Assembly: GCF_023898315.1 (NCBI RefSeq)
Contig: NC_064617.1
Location: 616,891,000-616,954,999 of the forward strand
DNA length: 64,000 nt
From: Schistocerca nitens
Lineage: Eukaryota; Arthropoda; Insecta; Orthoptera; Acrididae
Reading direction: 5' to 3'
The position numbers were made by a program, and so were the translations under genes. This document shows positions 1-10,689 of the stretch, piece after piece. Position 1 is the first letter of the stretch; the number at the start of each line of letters is the position of its first letter. The notes below the pieces were generated by a model that had not been told where the DNA came from, searched no databases, and worked only from the letters and a program-made list of their open reading frames with translations.

Positions 1-443
1 CCAAACTGACAGTGTGTGATTCGCGAATAAAATAGTTGTTACCGAGAAAAATAAACAATTGATCTGTCGCTCAACACAGTGGTCAGTGCATTGTCAGCAG
101 CTGAGCATAATGCGCGCGAAAGGAATACGGAAGCTAGCCATGTGTGCCTTGTGAGTGGGAGTTCGAAAAACGTCGTCATGAAAGTAGATCTGCCTTTCTC
201 AGCAATACATTTCATCAAATTAAATATATTTAATCACCATACTCTTTCAGGGTACTCCTATTTTCGTAATAATACAGACCATTTTTTTAATTTGTGTAGC
301 CTGTCGTGTCATTAGTTTATTAATGCTGAAGATTTGTGTGCAACAACTGAAATGCTTTTTCTCAACACGCCGAACCAATTAAAACATTGTCATTTGTGAC
401 TGCTTTACGACTGTTTCTAGCTTGCAGTGGAAATGTGATGTCT
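1..443. other. No recognisable gene
   Basis: Unassigned sequence left of the first SINE. Short open frames occur (for example 79-315) but none resembles a known protein or has the length expected of an exon with support. No inverted or tandem repeat was seen. Confidence 0.5.
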
Positions 444-451
444 ACATGTAC

Positions 452-656
452 AAAAAATGGTTCAAATGGCTCTGAGCACTATGGGACTTAAAATCTGAGG
501 TCATCAGTCCTCTAGAACTTAGAACTACTTAAACCTAACTAACCTAAGGACATCACACACATCCATGCCCGACGCAGGATTCGAACCTGCGACCGTAGCG
601 GTCACGCGGTTCCAGACTGAAGCGCCTAGAACCGCTCCGCCACCAGCGGCCGGCCC
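452..656 (-). mobile_element. tRNA-derived SINE, family A, full length
   Basis: Read on the minus strand, the element starts with a tRNA-like head (GCCGGCCGC, then an A-box-like GGCGGAGCGGTTCTAGGCGC) and an intact B box (GGTTCGAATCC). A tRNA-unrelated body and a short 3' end reading CCATTTGAACC follow. The 8-bp flanks ACATGTAC at 444-451 and 657-664 look like the target-site duplication, with two extra bases at the head side. Pol III would transcribe it from the internal boxes; mobilisation would need a LINE partner. Three further long copies and two truncated copies lie in this window. The head is not a real tRNA gene because no cloverleaf can be drawn through the body. Confidence 0.9.
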
Positions 657-870
657 ACATGTACACTCGACAGCAAAAAAAGTGGGTCACGCATGAATTT
701 CAACGTGTATGCTGCACCTCTATGTATGCAACCAACATAGCATATCTGTGTTGCACATAGTCGCAACCCTCCACATTACAGTTGTTGTAAGTTACACAAT
801 GGGTACCGCTAGAGACTACTAGAGAACACCGGTCTTTATGACAGTCCTTCCAGATGTAAAGTAACACCAC
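657..870 (-). repeat. End of large inverted repeat family (copy 1, minus)
   Basis: This stretch, read on the minus strand, matches 11320-11510 read on the plus strand. Shared blocks include CTCTAGTAGTCTC, GTACTCATTG/GTACCCATTG, CAACACAG with TATGTTGGTTG, and TTTTTGCTGTC with AGTGTACAT. A shorter related block lies at 2990-3140 in plus orientation. It seems to be the terminal part of a dispersed repeat or a TIR transposon; no protein is encoded here. Confidence 0.6.
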
Positions 871-895
871 GATAGTACAGAAGAGATCAGACAGT

Positions 896-1716
896 TGCAA
901 CCTCCCCACAAAATTCTTTCTCTTTTAATGTAACCTCAAAACAGAAAAATTCCTAAACCTCTCAACAGTAAAATTATTATTATGTCATTCACATTCGTGT
1001 GTAATGTCCCAACAAAAAAATAAATTCACTAACCTGGTAAAGATACAATGTAACTAACCTCTCAATTAAATTGTCGCTCACTTATGACTTTTTCAATAAT
1101 TGACTATGAATTTAACCTGGTAAATTTTGGACGTCAGCAGTGCTGCGTCATGGCCCTGAAAGATCATTCTGAATAAAAAAGAGAAAAATTCTTACCTCAA
1201 TGAAGTCGCCGGATAACGCATATATATCTGCTCTTACAACATTTTTTTCTGGCACAGCCCTGTGCAATGCTGGCCGATAGATTTGTCATTTATGAAAGGG
1301 AAACAACTGATTTTTCCTTTGCAATAATCGGGATGATCATGGATTGGAGAAATTAGCAAATTCTTTAAATTGAAATCAATTGTTGTTAAAAATTACTTTA
1401 TATGAGAAAGATTATTATTAGGATATTTTTAAAACATTTACATGGGGCTTGAGATAACATTACTACATATGCGCGAGGCTGCTTTTTACCTCATACAATA
1501 ATACTCAGGCTCCGGCATCGCTGCACCGCGACCGGGCCAGCCAACACGATACACCAGACCAGAGCAGACTGCAGACTAGCAACAACTTACTGCTACAGCT
1601 ACACAGTTCCTACTCCAGTCAACACTGCTCTCTGGTCAGAGATTCTCTTATACCTTGCATATCGCAGGCAGCGCATGAGCAATACATCGAAATTACATCT
1701 GCTCGGACCTCTTACA
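896..1716 (-). mobile_element. Solo LTR of a retrotransposon
   Basis: An 821-bp block starts TG and ends CA on both strands and is flanked by the 4-bp direct repeat CAGT (892-895 and 1717-1720), as expected for an LTR left by recombination between two LTRs. In minus orientation it holds a TATAAGAG motif after a CpG-bearing stretch (around 1640-1660), a plausible U3 promoter. Sequence on both sides matches the related repeat at 11061-11510, which lacks the block, so the insertion is supported by an empty-site comparison, although that copy is divergent. No internal coding part remains. Ty3/gypsy origin is a guess from the duplication length. Confidence 0.7.
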
Positions 1717-2036
1717 CAGTCCTTAACGTGTGTAAACTAAACTTAATTACAATAAGGGACATTTCAAACGTTGTGGGACAACTAATTTTGTCACATAAAT
1801 CGTTCATTAATCCTTAGGCATAATTAAATATTTGAGACAGTATATGGATTTATAACTTTGTATGGCAATTGGAAACAAGTTCTTTGCTGTCTAAAAGGTT
1901 TACCCAACACATGCTGAACGTCATTCAACAGGGAGTGGTTTCACATCAACTTTATGTAATACTAAGCAGTTACAAGAAATTGTCATTAACGGCGGCAATC
2001 ACTCTATGGAAATCCCAACATTAACAGCGAATCACA

Positions 2037-2234
2037 AATGGTTCAAATGGCTCTGAGCACTATGGGACTCAACTGCTGAGGTCATTAGTCCCCTAGAACT
2101 TAGAACTAGTTAAACCTAACTAACCTAAGGACATCACAAACATCCATGCCCGAGGCAGGATTCGAACCTGCGACCGTAGCGATCTTGCGGTTCCAGACTG
2201 CAGCGCCTTTAACCGCACGGCCACTTCGGCCGGC
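2037..2234 (-). mobile_element. tRNA-derived SINE, family A, full length
   Basis: Same family as 452-656, but a subfamily with ACTCAACTGCTGAGG in the body and a head reading GCCGGCCGAAGTGGCCGTGC. It is flanked by a perfect 11-bp duplication AGCGAATCACA at 2026-2036 and 2235-2245, so it inserted as a unit into the older repeat that surrounds it. It shares the diagnostic changes of the 6629-6830 copy, which points to one source gene for both. Confidence 0.93.
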
Positions 2235-2299
2235 AGCGAATCACAGGTAATATCATTGTTCACATTACTTTTACACAAAGTTGTACTTTAAATGACATG

Positions 2300-2900
2300 A
2301 CCAATGTCTTCGTTCTGGATCCGGATGCAAACCCAGAACGTAAAGCCATTGTTAACCAAGGAAAGCTTCGTGCCTTATCGAGACTCGATCGCTAGGCAGA
2401 ACAAGACGTCAAATATTGACGTTTGCATCAGTATCAGTTATCAATTCTCAACTTGAACGTAAATGACGATAATGTTTGTACGAAACCAGGAACCCTAACT
2501 TGACAATTACCTTCTTGGTAATTAACCTCGAAAGACGTTGTATATTGTTGCATTCTCAAGGAACAAAGGATGCACATGTTTAAAATTGAAATGCCATCAT
2601 GTAATGCTGGTGACAAGGATGCGAACCCAGCACCTAATCGGATTGTTGAATAAGTACGTAAAATCAGAATGTTGATATCACAGTTTGTCACCAGTAGAGA
2701 GGTTGGAACCTTAAATTACGACTGAAGTTGTATTGCCTGAACGGGATTCGAACCCGGCGCCTACCGCCGTCATTGTCTAACAAGGAACAGACGATAAATG
2801 TCCAATGTTGGTCCACCATCAGCGAAATGTGCGCACGTTTAACTAGAAATAAGGCGACGAAAACGTCTATGCCGACTGGGACGCGAACGCCGCACACATG
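2300..2900 (-). repeat. Degenerate tandem units with B-box-like motifs (minus)
   Basis: Read on the minus strand, units recur that each contain a motif of the form TGGGTTCGAATCC (seen at about 2325, 2620, 2740 and 2880) followed by TCGTC-type and CATTTAA-type sequence. The block 2434-2690 is clearly related to 7890-8135 in opposite orientation. No A box or cloverleaf accompanies the motifs, so these are not tRNA genes. The units may be internal repeats of the larger inverted family. Confidence 0.55.
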
Positions 2901-2989
2901 GTAATGAAGATACGTTAATAATCAAATTCTTATTCAGTAGTGGCTAGGAGTAGCATGTTTAGTTGCAAACCTTAAGGCCTTTCTCATCC

Positions 2990-3140
2990 CTAGTAACGTG
3001 TTGCCTAATATCTGCGATATAATGGTGTTAATTTACAAGTGGATTGACTGCCGTAAAGAGCAATGTTCTCTAGTAGTCGTGTATCATTGAGATGTAAATG
3101 AAGTGCCTCAACAGAGAGTAATTTCCGTCGTGCAGCATGT
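2990..3140 (+). repeat. End of large inverted repeat family (copy 2, plus)
   Basis: The stretch with GACTGCCGTAAAGAG and GTTCTCTAGTAGTCGTG resembles 11276-11390 in the same orientation and 657-870 in the opposite orientation. Together with 657-870 it could form the two inverted ends of one element of about 2.5 kb holding the B-box-like units between them. Similarity is patchy. Confidence 0.45.
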
Positions 3141-3754
3141 ATTGTTTCAGACACACTGAGTACATGTTATAAACGCACAAAACGTGTATTATATACTACG
3201 TATATATTATTAATTGGAGAAGCTACCGCCAAACCTGTTTACTTTTACATTCCGCTTAGTTGCCGTGGTTGAATACACGTTTTCTTAAGGCTACATCTAA
3301 TGCAGAGCGCTTACTAGAAAGAATATTTTCCTGCGTCATGCTATTGCTAGCTAGGTGAAATATTTTGTGGCAGCTATGTTTAAAATGAATGTATTTTTAA
3401 ACATATTGTTCGTCAAATATTTGAATGAATCGTCAACTGTAGGTGTGCCTGCACATGTTATACCGTAATAGTTGTAGCTGCGTTAGTTTATAATGCAGTT
3501 AGGTGTAGCTTTTGATCCTTCTAGGGGTGATCGTGGCCTTGCGGCCCGGGTCTGCACTAGCCTCGGCTCGCGAGCTACGGGCCAGCCAGGCTGGCCGAGA
3601 CGAGACGGAAGTAAGCGAGCTGGCGGTGGCGTTGGTGGGCCAACAGCCCGGAATGAGCCAGCACGGCTGCGCCGCATGCCTCTGCCTCTGCCACTCCGTT
3701 TGACGTAAATATGTTTACCTCCTCTCCTGGCATCAGTATAAGAGCGGCAAGCAG
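3141..3754. other. No gene; GC- and CpG-rich block at 3525-3700
   Basis: The part to about 3500 is unassigned. From 3525 to 3700 the sequence is strongly GC- and CpG-rich, ending in a TATAAGAGCGG motif at 3737-3747. Since the LINE fragment duplicated the bases just downstream, the TATA-like motif originally lay about 30 bp upstream of the Tc1-like reading frame region and may belong to that transposon's promoter. Overlapping open frames here on both strands are by-products of the base composition. Confidence 0.45.
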
Positions 3755-3767
3755 AAATACACATCAG

Positions 3768-4651
3768 CCCCCTCACCCCCTGGTTGCTCCTCTCCTCTCC
3801 CATCCCCGCCCCCTGCCACGTCTTCACCGTTGTGTCCCCCCTACCCTCCATCTCTACACCCTCCATCTCCTTTCCCAAGGTGGCTTCCGTCAACTCCCCC
3901 TCCTGGATGATGCCCTCTCTCCCTCCATTTATCGTTCCTATCAACTCTGATCCTCACTCCCCCTCCTTTCCTCTGTCCTTTCCCTGGGCTCCCTCTTCCC
4001 CCCCCCCTTCCGTCCTGTTTTCTCCCCACTAAACCAAACCTCTCCCTACCTCCCTTCTCCCCCCCAGTCCTTTTGTATTCCACTCCTCTGCCTGCCCCAC
4101 TCCCTGTCGCGTCTGCCCCCCACCCCTCTTCTGGGTCCTCATCCTCCATCAGCTCCTTTCCCGGTTCCCCCCTCCGCTTTTACTCTCCTTTCCCCCCTTT
4201 CTTTTATTTTCCCATCTTCTGTCCAGTTTCCCCCCACCTGCACTCGACTGTGGTGTCACATTTGCCAACTTTTTTAGTGCAGTGTTCCAGTGACTATTCA
4301 GTGTTGTTTGTCTTTCTCGTGTTGCGAACAGAAACCATGCTGTCGCTAGGTGTGAATTTTATGTCTTTTGCGAACAGAATCCAGACTGTCGCCGTGTTTT
4401 TTAATTGTCTATTGTTTTCCCTGTCTGCTTCGTATGTATTTTTATTAGCATCATCATCCCTCTGTTGTTGCTTTAAGTTCCACGATTTCTTTTCGCCTTG
4501 TTACTCTCTAAGTCTCCGCTTTTATCGCCTGTTTTGTTATTATTTGTTCTCTTGATCTTTGTCACAAAATCTGTCGGCTGAAGAGCGGCATGCTAAGCTG
4601 CTGCCAGCCCGCCCCCTTCGGGGGGAATTGAAATTCAATAAAGGGAAAAAA
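3768..4651 (+). mobile_element. 5'-truncated LINE 3' end (retroinsertion)
   Basis: An 884-bp insertion flanked by a perfect 13-bp duplication AAATACACATCAG (3755-3767 and 4652-4664). It begins in a long pyrimidine-rich stretch (3768-4240), continues through a T-rich 3' untranslated-like region and ends with CCCCCTTCGGGGGG, AATAAAG and a short poly-A. I recognise this terminal pattern from abundant LINE 3' ends in grasshopper genomes, though I cannot name the clade. It carries no reverse transcriptase: open frames at 3711-4149 and 4073-4555 are low-complexity reading of C/T-rich DNA. It sits inside the upstream part of the Tc1-like element. Confidence 0.8.
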
Positions 4652-4677
4652 AAATACACATCAGGCTGTCTGCCGTA

Positions 4678-5586
4678 ATGGCTCACTGGGAGAGGTCTAT
4701 TCGCAATAGAGTCGTCGCTCTCATTGAAGAAGGAGGATGTTCCATCAGAGAAGCTGGCAGACGGTATGGCGGACCACATACCACTGCAATGAGAACGTGG
4801 AGGATCTGCCTTGAAAGAGGCATCAACAACACGGCTCCTGGCTCAGGTAGGAAGAGAGTGAGCTCACAGCAGGAGGACAGGGACCTAGTGTCTAGGAGCA
4901 GAGAAAATCCGTTTCTGAACGCGAAGCAGTTGCGGCAGGAGATCAACTTCCCCGGCTCCAGTGACACGATTCGCCGAAGGCTGAGGGACGCTGGACTGCA
5001 TGCACGACGATCGGCCATGAAACAAGAGCTCAGCGAAGACAACGTTTTATACTGGCTAGCATTGGCGGAGCTCCATCTGAGGACGTCGTGGGACAACGTC
5101 ATTTTCACTGATGAGAATGTGTTTTCCACCAGTAACGACGGTCCACGAATCGTTTGCAGGCCGCAAGGGACTCGCCATCGACGCGAATATGTATCCACGA
5201 CGAGAAGAAGTGGCCGGCCATGAGTTACCTGCTGGGGTTGGATTTCTATGAGAGGGGAGGGAATTCTTCACAGGATAGAAGTAACTCTGGACAGCGTGCA
5301 GTATGCCCACATATTGGAAAATGTGATGCTTCCGTCAGTGCGAATGCTGTACGCAGAAGTGGACGTCACATTGCAAGAGGACCATTCTCCCATTCACATG
5401 TCTGCATTTGTTCAGCAGCGGCTCTCCATGATTGGCGTCAACGTCATGGACTGGCCGCCACGGGCGGCTGATATGAACCCCATGGAAAACATGTGGGCTG
5501 AGGTCGCCAGAACATCAACAGAGAACTGGCCACGAAACCAACCAACTACTGCGGACGCTCTTTGGGACTGCGTCCTGGAAGCCTGA
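4678..5586 (+). pseudogene. Tc1-like DD34E transposase, one nonsense mutation
   Basis: A single reading frame of 302 codons plus stop would encode a Tc1-family transposase, which cuts and pastes its own element at TA sites. The N-terminal half has the paired-like helix-turn-helix (from MAHWERSIRNRVVALIEEGG; GRPR-like GSGRKR linker near residue 60). The catalytic residues are D145 (FTDENVF), D235 (LQEDHSPIH) and E270 (MNPMENMW) with 34 residues between the last two. The frame is broken only by a TGA at 5221-5223 (codon 182), between the first and second catalytic residue; a CGA-to-TGA change at a CpG would explain it. ATG at 4678 fits the family start. No clear terminal inverted repeats were found. 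A LINE fragment lies 26 bp upstream (3768-4651). Confidence 0.9.
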
Positions 5587-6073
5587 GAGCAAGTTGCTTC
5601 TTTAGGCCGTTACGTCCGACGGCTTATATATTCTATGCCAAGATGCATGATAAAGTACAAAATAATGAAGGATTCTGGATAAAATATTAGTCCTTAAAAT
5701 GTTTTGTTATGTCTTCTTTTTCATTTTTCCTCATTGGGAGCTAGTGGAAGGTAGCGTGGCAACAGAAAAGATACAATATGGGTTAGTTTTCCTTTGAGTT
5801 GCCTTTTTAATTTAAGTGGGTTTCTTTTGAATATACAGTTAGTTAAATATTCTATTTTGATTTCATTTATACACTGTCTAGATACTTAAAAATTAATCTG
5901 CGTAGATGGACTTTGTCACAGTGGTTTTTGTTATTTCAAATACATCTCTCTCTTCCCCTCCATCCATGAATACACCCTCCGTCCTCCACACAATACGCAA
6001 ACGATTTCATATTATGTTTACTCGTTGTCAATACCTCCTCTATTCTCTCTCACACACTCTCTCTGACACTATC
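5587..6073. other. No gene; probable 3' part of the Tc1-like element then unassigned
   Basis: Sequence after the transposase stop is AT-rich. I could not match a terminal repeat to the left side. A short CT/CA-rich run occurs near 6045-6065. Confidence 0.4.
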
Positions 6074-6206
6074 TTCTCTGCCTCGTGATGACTGCGTGTT
6101 GTGTGATGTCCTTAGGTTAGTTAGGTTTAAGTAGTTCTAAGTTCTAGGGGACTGATGACCATAGCTGTTAAGTCCCATAGTGCGCAGAGCCATTTGAACC
6201 ATTTCT
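6074..6206 (+). mobile_element. SINE family A, 5'-truncated
   Basis: Plus-strand copy lacking the tRNA head: it starts near the end of the B-box region (CTGCCTCG at about 6079) and runs through the body to GCCATTTGAACC. Flanks TCTCTGACACTATC (6060-6073) and TCTCTGGCACTATC just after the 3' end differ at one base and look like an aged duplication, so this is a true 5'-truncated retroinsertion and not a broken full copy. Confidence 0.8.
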
Positions 6207-6628
6207 CTGGCACTATCGCCGCAAGTGCCCTCCTATTCCATTCCCCCAAAACTTTATAAACAAATCTAGCGGTTTCCATTGACGCTATATTTTCTTTTTT
6301 AATTGCTGCTGTCTTTACTCTCTATCATTCCTCTCAACACCTATGAAACCGTATTCTTTGATCTCCCCTTCCCTATAACCCATTCTTCGTTCTGAAAACA
6401 GTCCTTCCTTATCTCTCAGTCCTAAGATAAAACGAACTGTGGCACACACCTAAGTAAGCAATACTTTGCAAGCATTTCACGCTTATATTTTGCACTTCTG
6501 CTCTTCTATCCATTCCCAGATCCCGCCCTCCTTCCTGTTACCCGTCCCTTGACATCTGCATCTACATCTAAATGAATACTCTGCAATTCATAATTATGTG
6601 CTTGGTAAGGGGTTCTGTGGTCTGGTGG

Positions 6629-6830
6629 TTCAAAATGGTTCAAATGGCTCTGAGCACTATGGGACTCAACTGCTGAGGTCATTAGTCCCTAGAACTTAGA
6701 ACTAGTTAAACCTAACTAACCTAAGGACATCACAAACATCCATGCCCGAGGCAGGATTCGAACCTGCGACCGTAGCGGTCTTGCGGTTCCAGACTGCAGC
6801 GCCTTTAACCGCACGGCCACTTCGGCCGGC
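6629..6830 (-). mobile_element. tRNA-derived SINE, family A, full length
   Basis: Minus-strand full copy with intact B box and head. The duplication TGTGGTCTGGTGG (6616-6628 and 6831-6843) is perfect over 13 bp. Body and head are nearly the same as the 2037-2234 copy. An open frame of 73 codons that begins inside it (6742-6963) is fortuitous. Confidence 0.93.
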
Positions 6831-7184
6831 TGTGGTCTGGTGGATTAATCTTGTATTGATGTGTAAAATGTGTAGGTTCACATCTCACGTCAGGCGTAGA
6901 TTTTTAACACACACAAGTAACTCTCCTTCACCCCTAGTAACGCCAAGTGCAGAACGCCAGTAAGCTCCGTAGTCCAATTTCCGCAGTAAAGATAACAGCC
7001 CTTCGCTGCCGACTGGGGAGGATCGGCATTCGTTTGAGCTGTGACAGATGGAGAAACCCCGGAAGGCAGAGACTCTGTCACCAGCAAGCCGTCATACACT
7101 AGAAAACGTACTTCATTTAATGAAGGAATGGCCATGTAAGTTCACAAGGCTCTTACTTTATTTGAAACTGAGACGTTGAAAATT

Positions 7185-8140
7185 GTGGTGCTGGACTGGG
7201 ATTCGAATTCGATTTCACTGTGTTCCCCAAGATTGCAAACTCTTCTAGGCATCCTCGAAAGGCACCTATCTGGTTTCGAATCCTGATCAGCACAATATTC
7301 ATTATTTCATTTCAAGCCCTAGCATGTGCACTCCGAACTACTAGTGAAAAATAGTTGCATTTTCAACGTCTCTTCGTGCGCTATCAGATGTAACGTGTTC
7401 GTTTCAACTCACAGCCACATGATGAGCTTTTTATCACAACATTACAATATCAAACGTTTCCTTACATCTTTTCAAGTTCAAACATTCCTCTCCATCCTAC
7501 TGGCGAAAACGGATTTGGGTTTGTCGTTGTGTTCGTTGTGATCACCAACGACGATATGTTGTGGATTCAACTTCTAGCCAGCAGAGTATTTTCCATCACA
7601 TCACTGAAAGTACAAACATGCCACTTCTAGCTATTATTGGAAAAGAATTTGTTAAAGTGTCTTCATGACCACGTGTGCGGGGGTTGAATTCCATTCAGCA
7701 CAGAACTTTTCGTCGCCTGATGTCTAGCTAAACATGCACAATCTCGCTACTGGCGAACCAACAATAGCTATTTATCGTCTGTTCCTGGCTAGAAAACAAC
7801 GGCTCTAGATGTTGGGCTCGAATCCCAGTCAGGCAAAAACAATTCTATCGTCATTTAAGGTTCCAACATATCGCTATTGGTGAAAACATTTAATATTTAA
7901 CTTCTGATTTTACGTACTTCGTTAGCAATCCGATTAGGTGCTGGGTTCGCATCCCTGTCACAAGCTTTACATGATGGCATTTCAATTTTAAACATGAGCA
8001 TACCTTGTTCCTTGTGAATGACACCGTATTAATCGTCGTTGGGGCTAGTTCCCAGGAAGGTAACTGTTGTGACAGGATTCCCAGTTCAGTACAAACATTT
8101 TCGTCATTTATTTTCAGGATCTGAATTGATAACACTGTTC
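7185..8140 (+). repeat. Degenerate tandem array, ~125-130 bp units with B-box-like motifs
   Basis: At least six related units occur at about 7190, 7275, 7565, 7683, 7810, 7938 and 8068; the last four are spaced 127-130 bp. Each has a version of TGGGTTCGAATCCC, then a CAGTCAGGCACAAA-like stretch, TTTTCGTCATTTA, GGTTCAAACAT and CTCGCTACTGGTGAA. Divergence between units is high. The last part (7890-8135) is an inverted relative of 2434-2690. The B-box-like core would be a Pol III signal only if an A box were present, and none was found. Confidence 0.6.
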
Positions 8141-8481
8141 TACAAAAAAAACCTTTTTTTCTATTTCTGATAAAAATATTGTGATCCTAGTTTTATTTTG
8201 ACTGCTGAATTGAAAACTGTTTTTGGTTTTTTTCTGTCAGGGATAGTTTATGAGTAATCGCAATTTTATTTCTCTTTTCAGTTCGTGATATAGTGCAGCA
8301 AACGTGAGGTGAAATTCGACAAACAAATGCACATCTTTATGATGTTATAAGTTCATCACATCAATGGAGGGTGGGATCTAACTTATAACACAGTAACCTT
8401 TGTGTATACACTTTAAAGCATTTATTTGACATGAGAAATTACAGAATTGACAAACAATGAACCACTGCATTGTAATGCACA

Positions 8482-10132
8482 TCACTTTTTTCTCTTGTAT
8501 TGTGAATCTTTCTTCTCTCGAATGATATTCCAGCAATAATCTGCAAACATAGAAGGTACCCACTTCCCTTCATAGCGCCTTTCTATGGTAGAAATATCTT
8601 TATGGAATCTTTCCCCATGTTCATCCGATACGTCACTACAACTCTCTGTGAAGTAGTCCAGATGAGAGTCCATCATATGTACCTTCAAAGACATATTGCA
8701 CCCCAAATCCTGATATGCTTTGATCATATCCTTCACCATTGCTTTGTAGTTAGTAGCTCTTCTTCTTCTTCCAAGGAAGTTTTCCGACACCATCTTGAAA
8801 CAGTCCCATACGGTTGTTTCTTTATCAGTTAAACATGCTTCAAAATTTGCATCTTTCTGCAGCTCCCTGATTTGTGGGCCCACACATACATCTTCCGTTA
8901 TTTTTGCAGCTGAAAGATGGGGGAATTTGGTAGCTAGATATGCAAACCCACAGCCTTTTGGATCCATGGCCTTCACGAATTGTTTCATCAGGCGAAGTTT
9001 GATGTGAAGTGGTGGAAGTAGTATATATTCAGGAGCTACCAGACTTCCACGTTGTACATTCTTTTCGCCAACTTTCCATCTTCACCTAGGCCATTTCGTT
9101 TTCACGTAGTCAGAGTTTCGGTCTCGACTATCTCACTCGCAAAGAAAACAGGCATACTTTGTGTAGCCTTGTTGCATTCCCAGTACCACAGCAATTACTT
9201 TGAAATCTGCACATATTTTCCATTTATGTTCATTGTATTTTAATGAATTTAGCATCCTTTGTACGAATTCGTAATTCTCTTTTGTCAAACTAGCGTAAGC
9301 TACTGGAACAGAGGGTATTTTATTTCCGTTGTGGAGCAAAACACCCTTCAGACTTGTTTTCGGTGCATCTATGAAAAATCTCCTGTGAAATATAAGTGAA
9401 GTTCAGCACTTTCATCAGGCCAGCAACGTCTTTGCAAAATGTCAGTGCTTCGTCAGTTGAAAAATAAGAAATAAAGGCACGTTCTCTGTGCCTGAACACA
9501 CTGATTTTAGTACTTTGGTGCAGTAGATAATACTCTTGTAATCTTGAACCAAGCAGCTGCGCCTTTTGTTTACTTAGTCCTAGATCACGTACTAAATCAT
9601 TTAAATCTGCCTGTGTTAACAAATGTGGCGATGACTCACTTGTGCAGTGATCTAAAGAATCATCATCTGTGATTTCTTTAGTACTACTTATTTCACTGTC
9701 ACTCGGAATTTGACCTCGGGCTCTTGAAGGTACTGGAAGGTTGTCGGAATGCTGCACTGGCATTCTCGCTGAAGGCAGATCTGGGTAAACAATGTGCCTC
9801 TTCGACTTTTTGTTTGTAAAACCCTGAATTTTTGTTAGACAGAAATAACAATCAGTAACATGGTCCTTAGGCTCCCTCCACACCTTGGGAACAGCAAACA
9901 ACGCCACATTCTCTTTACCTTTCCACCACTGAATTAGTTTCCAGTAACATGTAGCACAACAGAAATGTGATGCCTATTCTTTATCTTGGTCTCCTACCTC
10001 TACTCCAAAGTAATGTTTGTATGCTTTCTTTATGACTGAAGAAATTTTCTTCCTATTTCTGGCAAAAGTGAACTTCCCACAGATGTAGCAGAAGTTGTCC
10101 GGCTTATATCAACATCCACGACGACGTGGCAT
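8482..10132 (-). pseudogene. Decayed multi-copy transposon-like ORF, family unassigned
   Basis: On the minus strand several reading segments join into one long protein of a kind I recognise as repeated in many insects and other invertebrates, without a secure family name or known activity. In order: a cysteine-bearing N-terminus (FCYICGKFTFA, then CCATCYWKL), WREPKDHVTDCYFC, a Ser/Asp-rich linker, then KYNEHKWKICADFKVI, GMQQGYTKYACFLC, LLPPLHIKLRLMKQF, HMMDSHLDYF and DEHGERFHKDIS. The frame carries at least four in-frame stops (two near 10090 and 9978, two at about 9131 and 9080) and a frameshift near 9330; several stops are explained by TGG-to-TGA or TAG. Alternative names such as a Kolobok- or Ginger-type accessory protein are possible but unproven. 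Confidence 0.65.
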
Positions 10133-10689
10133 TTGTGCAAATTTAAAAATACCACTCTGGTAATACACCTGTATTAAATTAATAGTAGGGAACTAGAGGA
10201 ACGCTGATGTGTAAAAACAAGCAGTCGTTTTACCTTCAGCACCAGGCTCAATCAGTTTACACGCAGGAACTAAAAGATTCAACAGTGCTCGGAAATATGA
10301 CACACAGTTACTTGTCAGCCAAAAAAACCCACTCGTTAAGACTGACACAAATTGCGGCTAACACCACTGTTGTAAACTCGATGCACCTGCCCCTAGGAGG
10401 CGTGAAGCTTTACTGCCGAGGCAGCGACCGGCTGTCGCCGTTCCAGTTAATGAGATGTTTCAGGTGGTCTTAATGACATAGGTGTGGTGGGGGATAACCT
10501 AATGATGTCTGATTCTTCCCACCTGCTGTTGTACAAGAACTTATCACGTTCTATCACTATTGGATACGGCAACATACCCGTATTTCTCTACAACGTCTCT
10601 GTGTATGCCTTAAATTGTGAATATACATATTACATAAAAAGTATCCCTGACAACGATATTTTGTTTATTTGAATTTCCCATGGTAAAAT
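10133..10689. other. No recognisable gene
   Basis: Probably the upstream part of the pseudogene at 8482-10132 and the junction with the surrounding repeat. Nothing else recognised. Confidence 0.4.

Noticed and set aside
79..315. 78-codon open frame near the window start
   Set aside because: No motif, no splice signals I could defend, and AT-rich second half.
552..654. tRNA-like sequence with intact B box (also in the SINEs at 2037, 6629, 22881 and 54220)
   Set aside because: It belongs to SINE heads: each copy has a fixed body, 3' end and target-site duplication, and the anticodon/acceptor arms do not fold properly.
3483..4555. Several overlapping open frames on both strands
   Set aside because: They lie in a GC-rich block and a C/T-rich LINE tail where stops are rare by composition; the proteins are low-complexity Pro/Ser or Gly/Arg runs.
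7185..8140. Cluster of tRNA genes suggested by repeated GGTTCGAATCC cores
   Set aside because: No A boxes, no acceptor stems and no consistent 70-85-bp unit; the unit length is about 128 bp.
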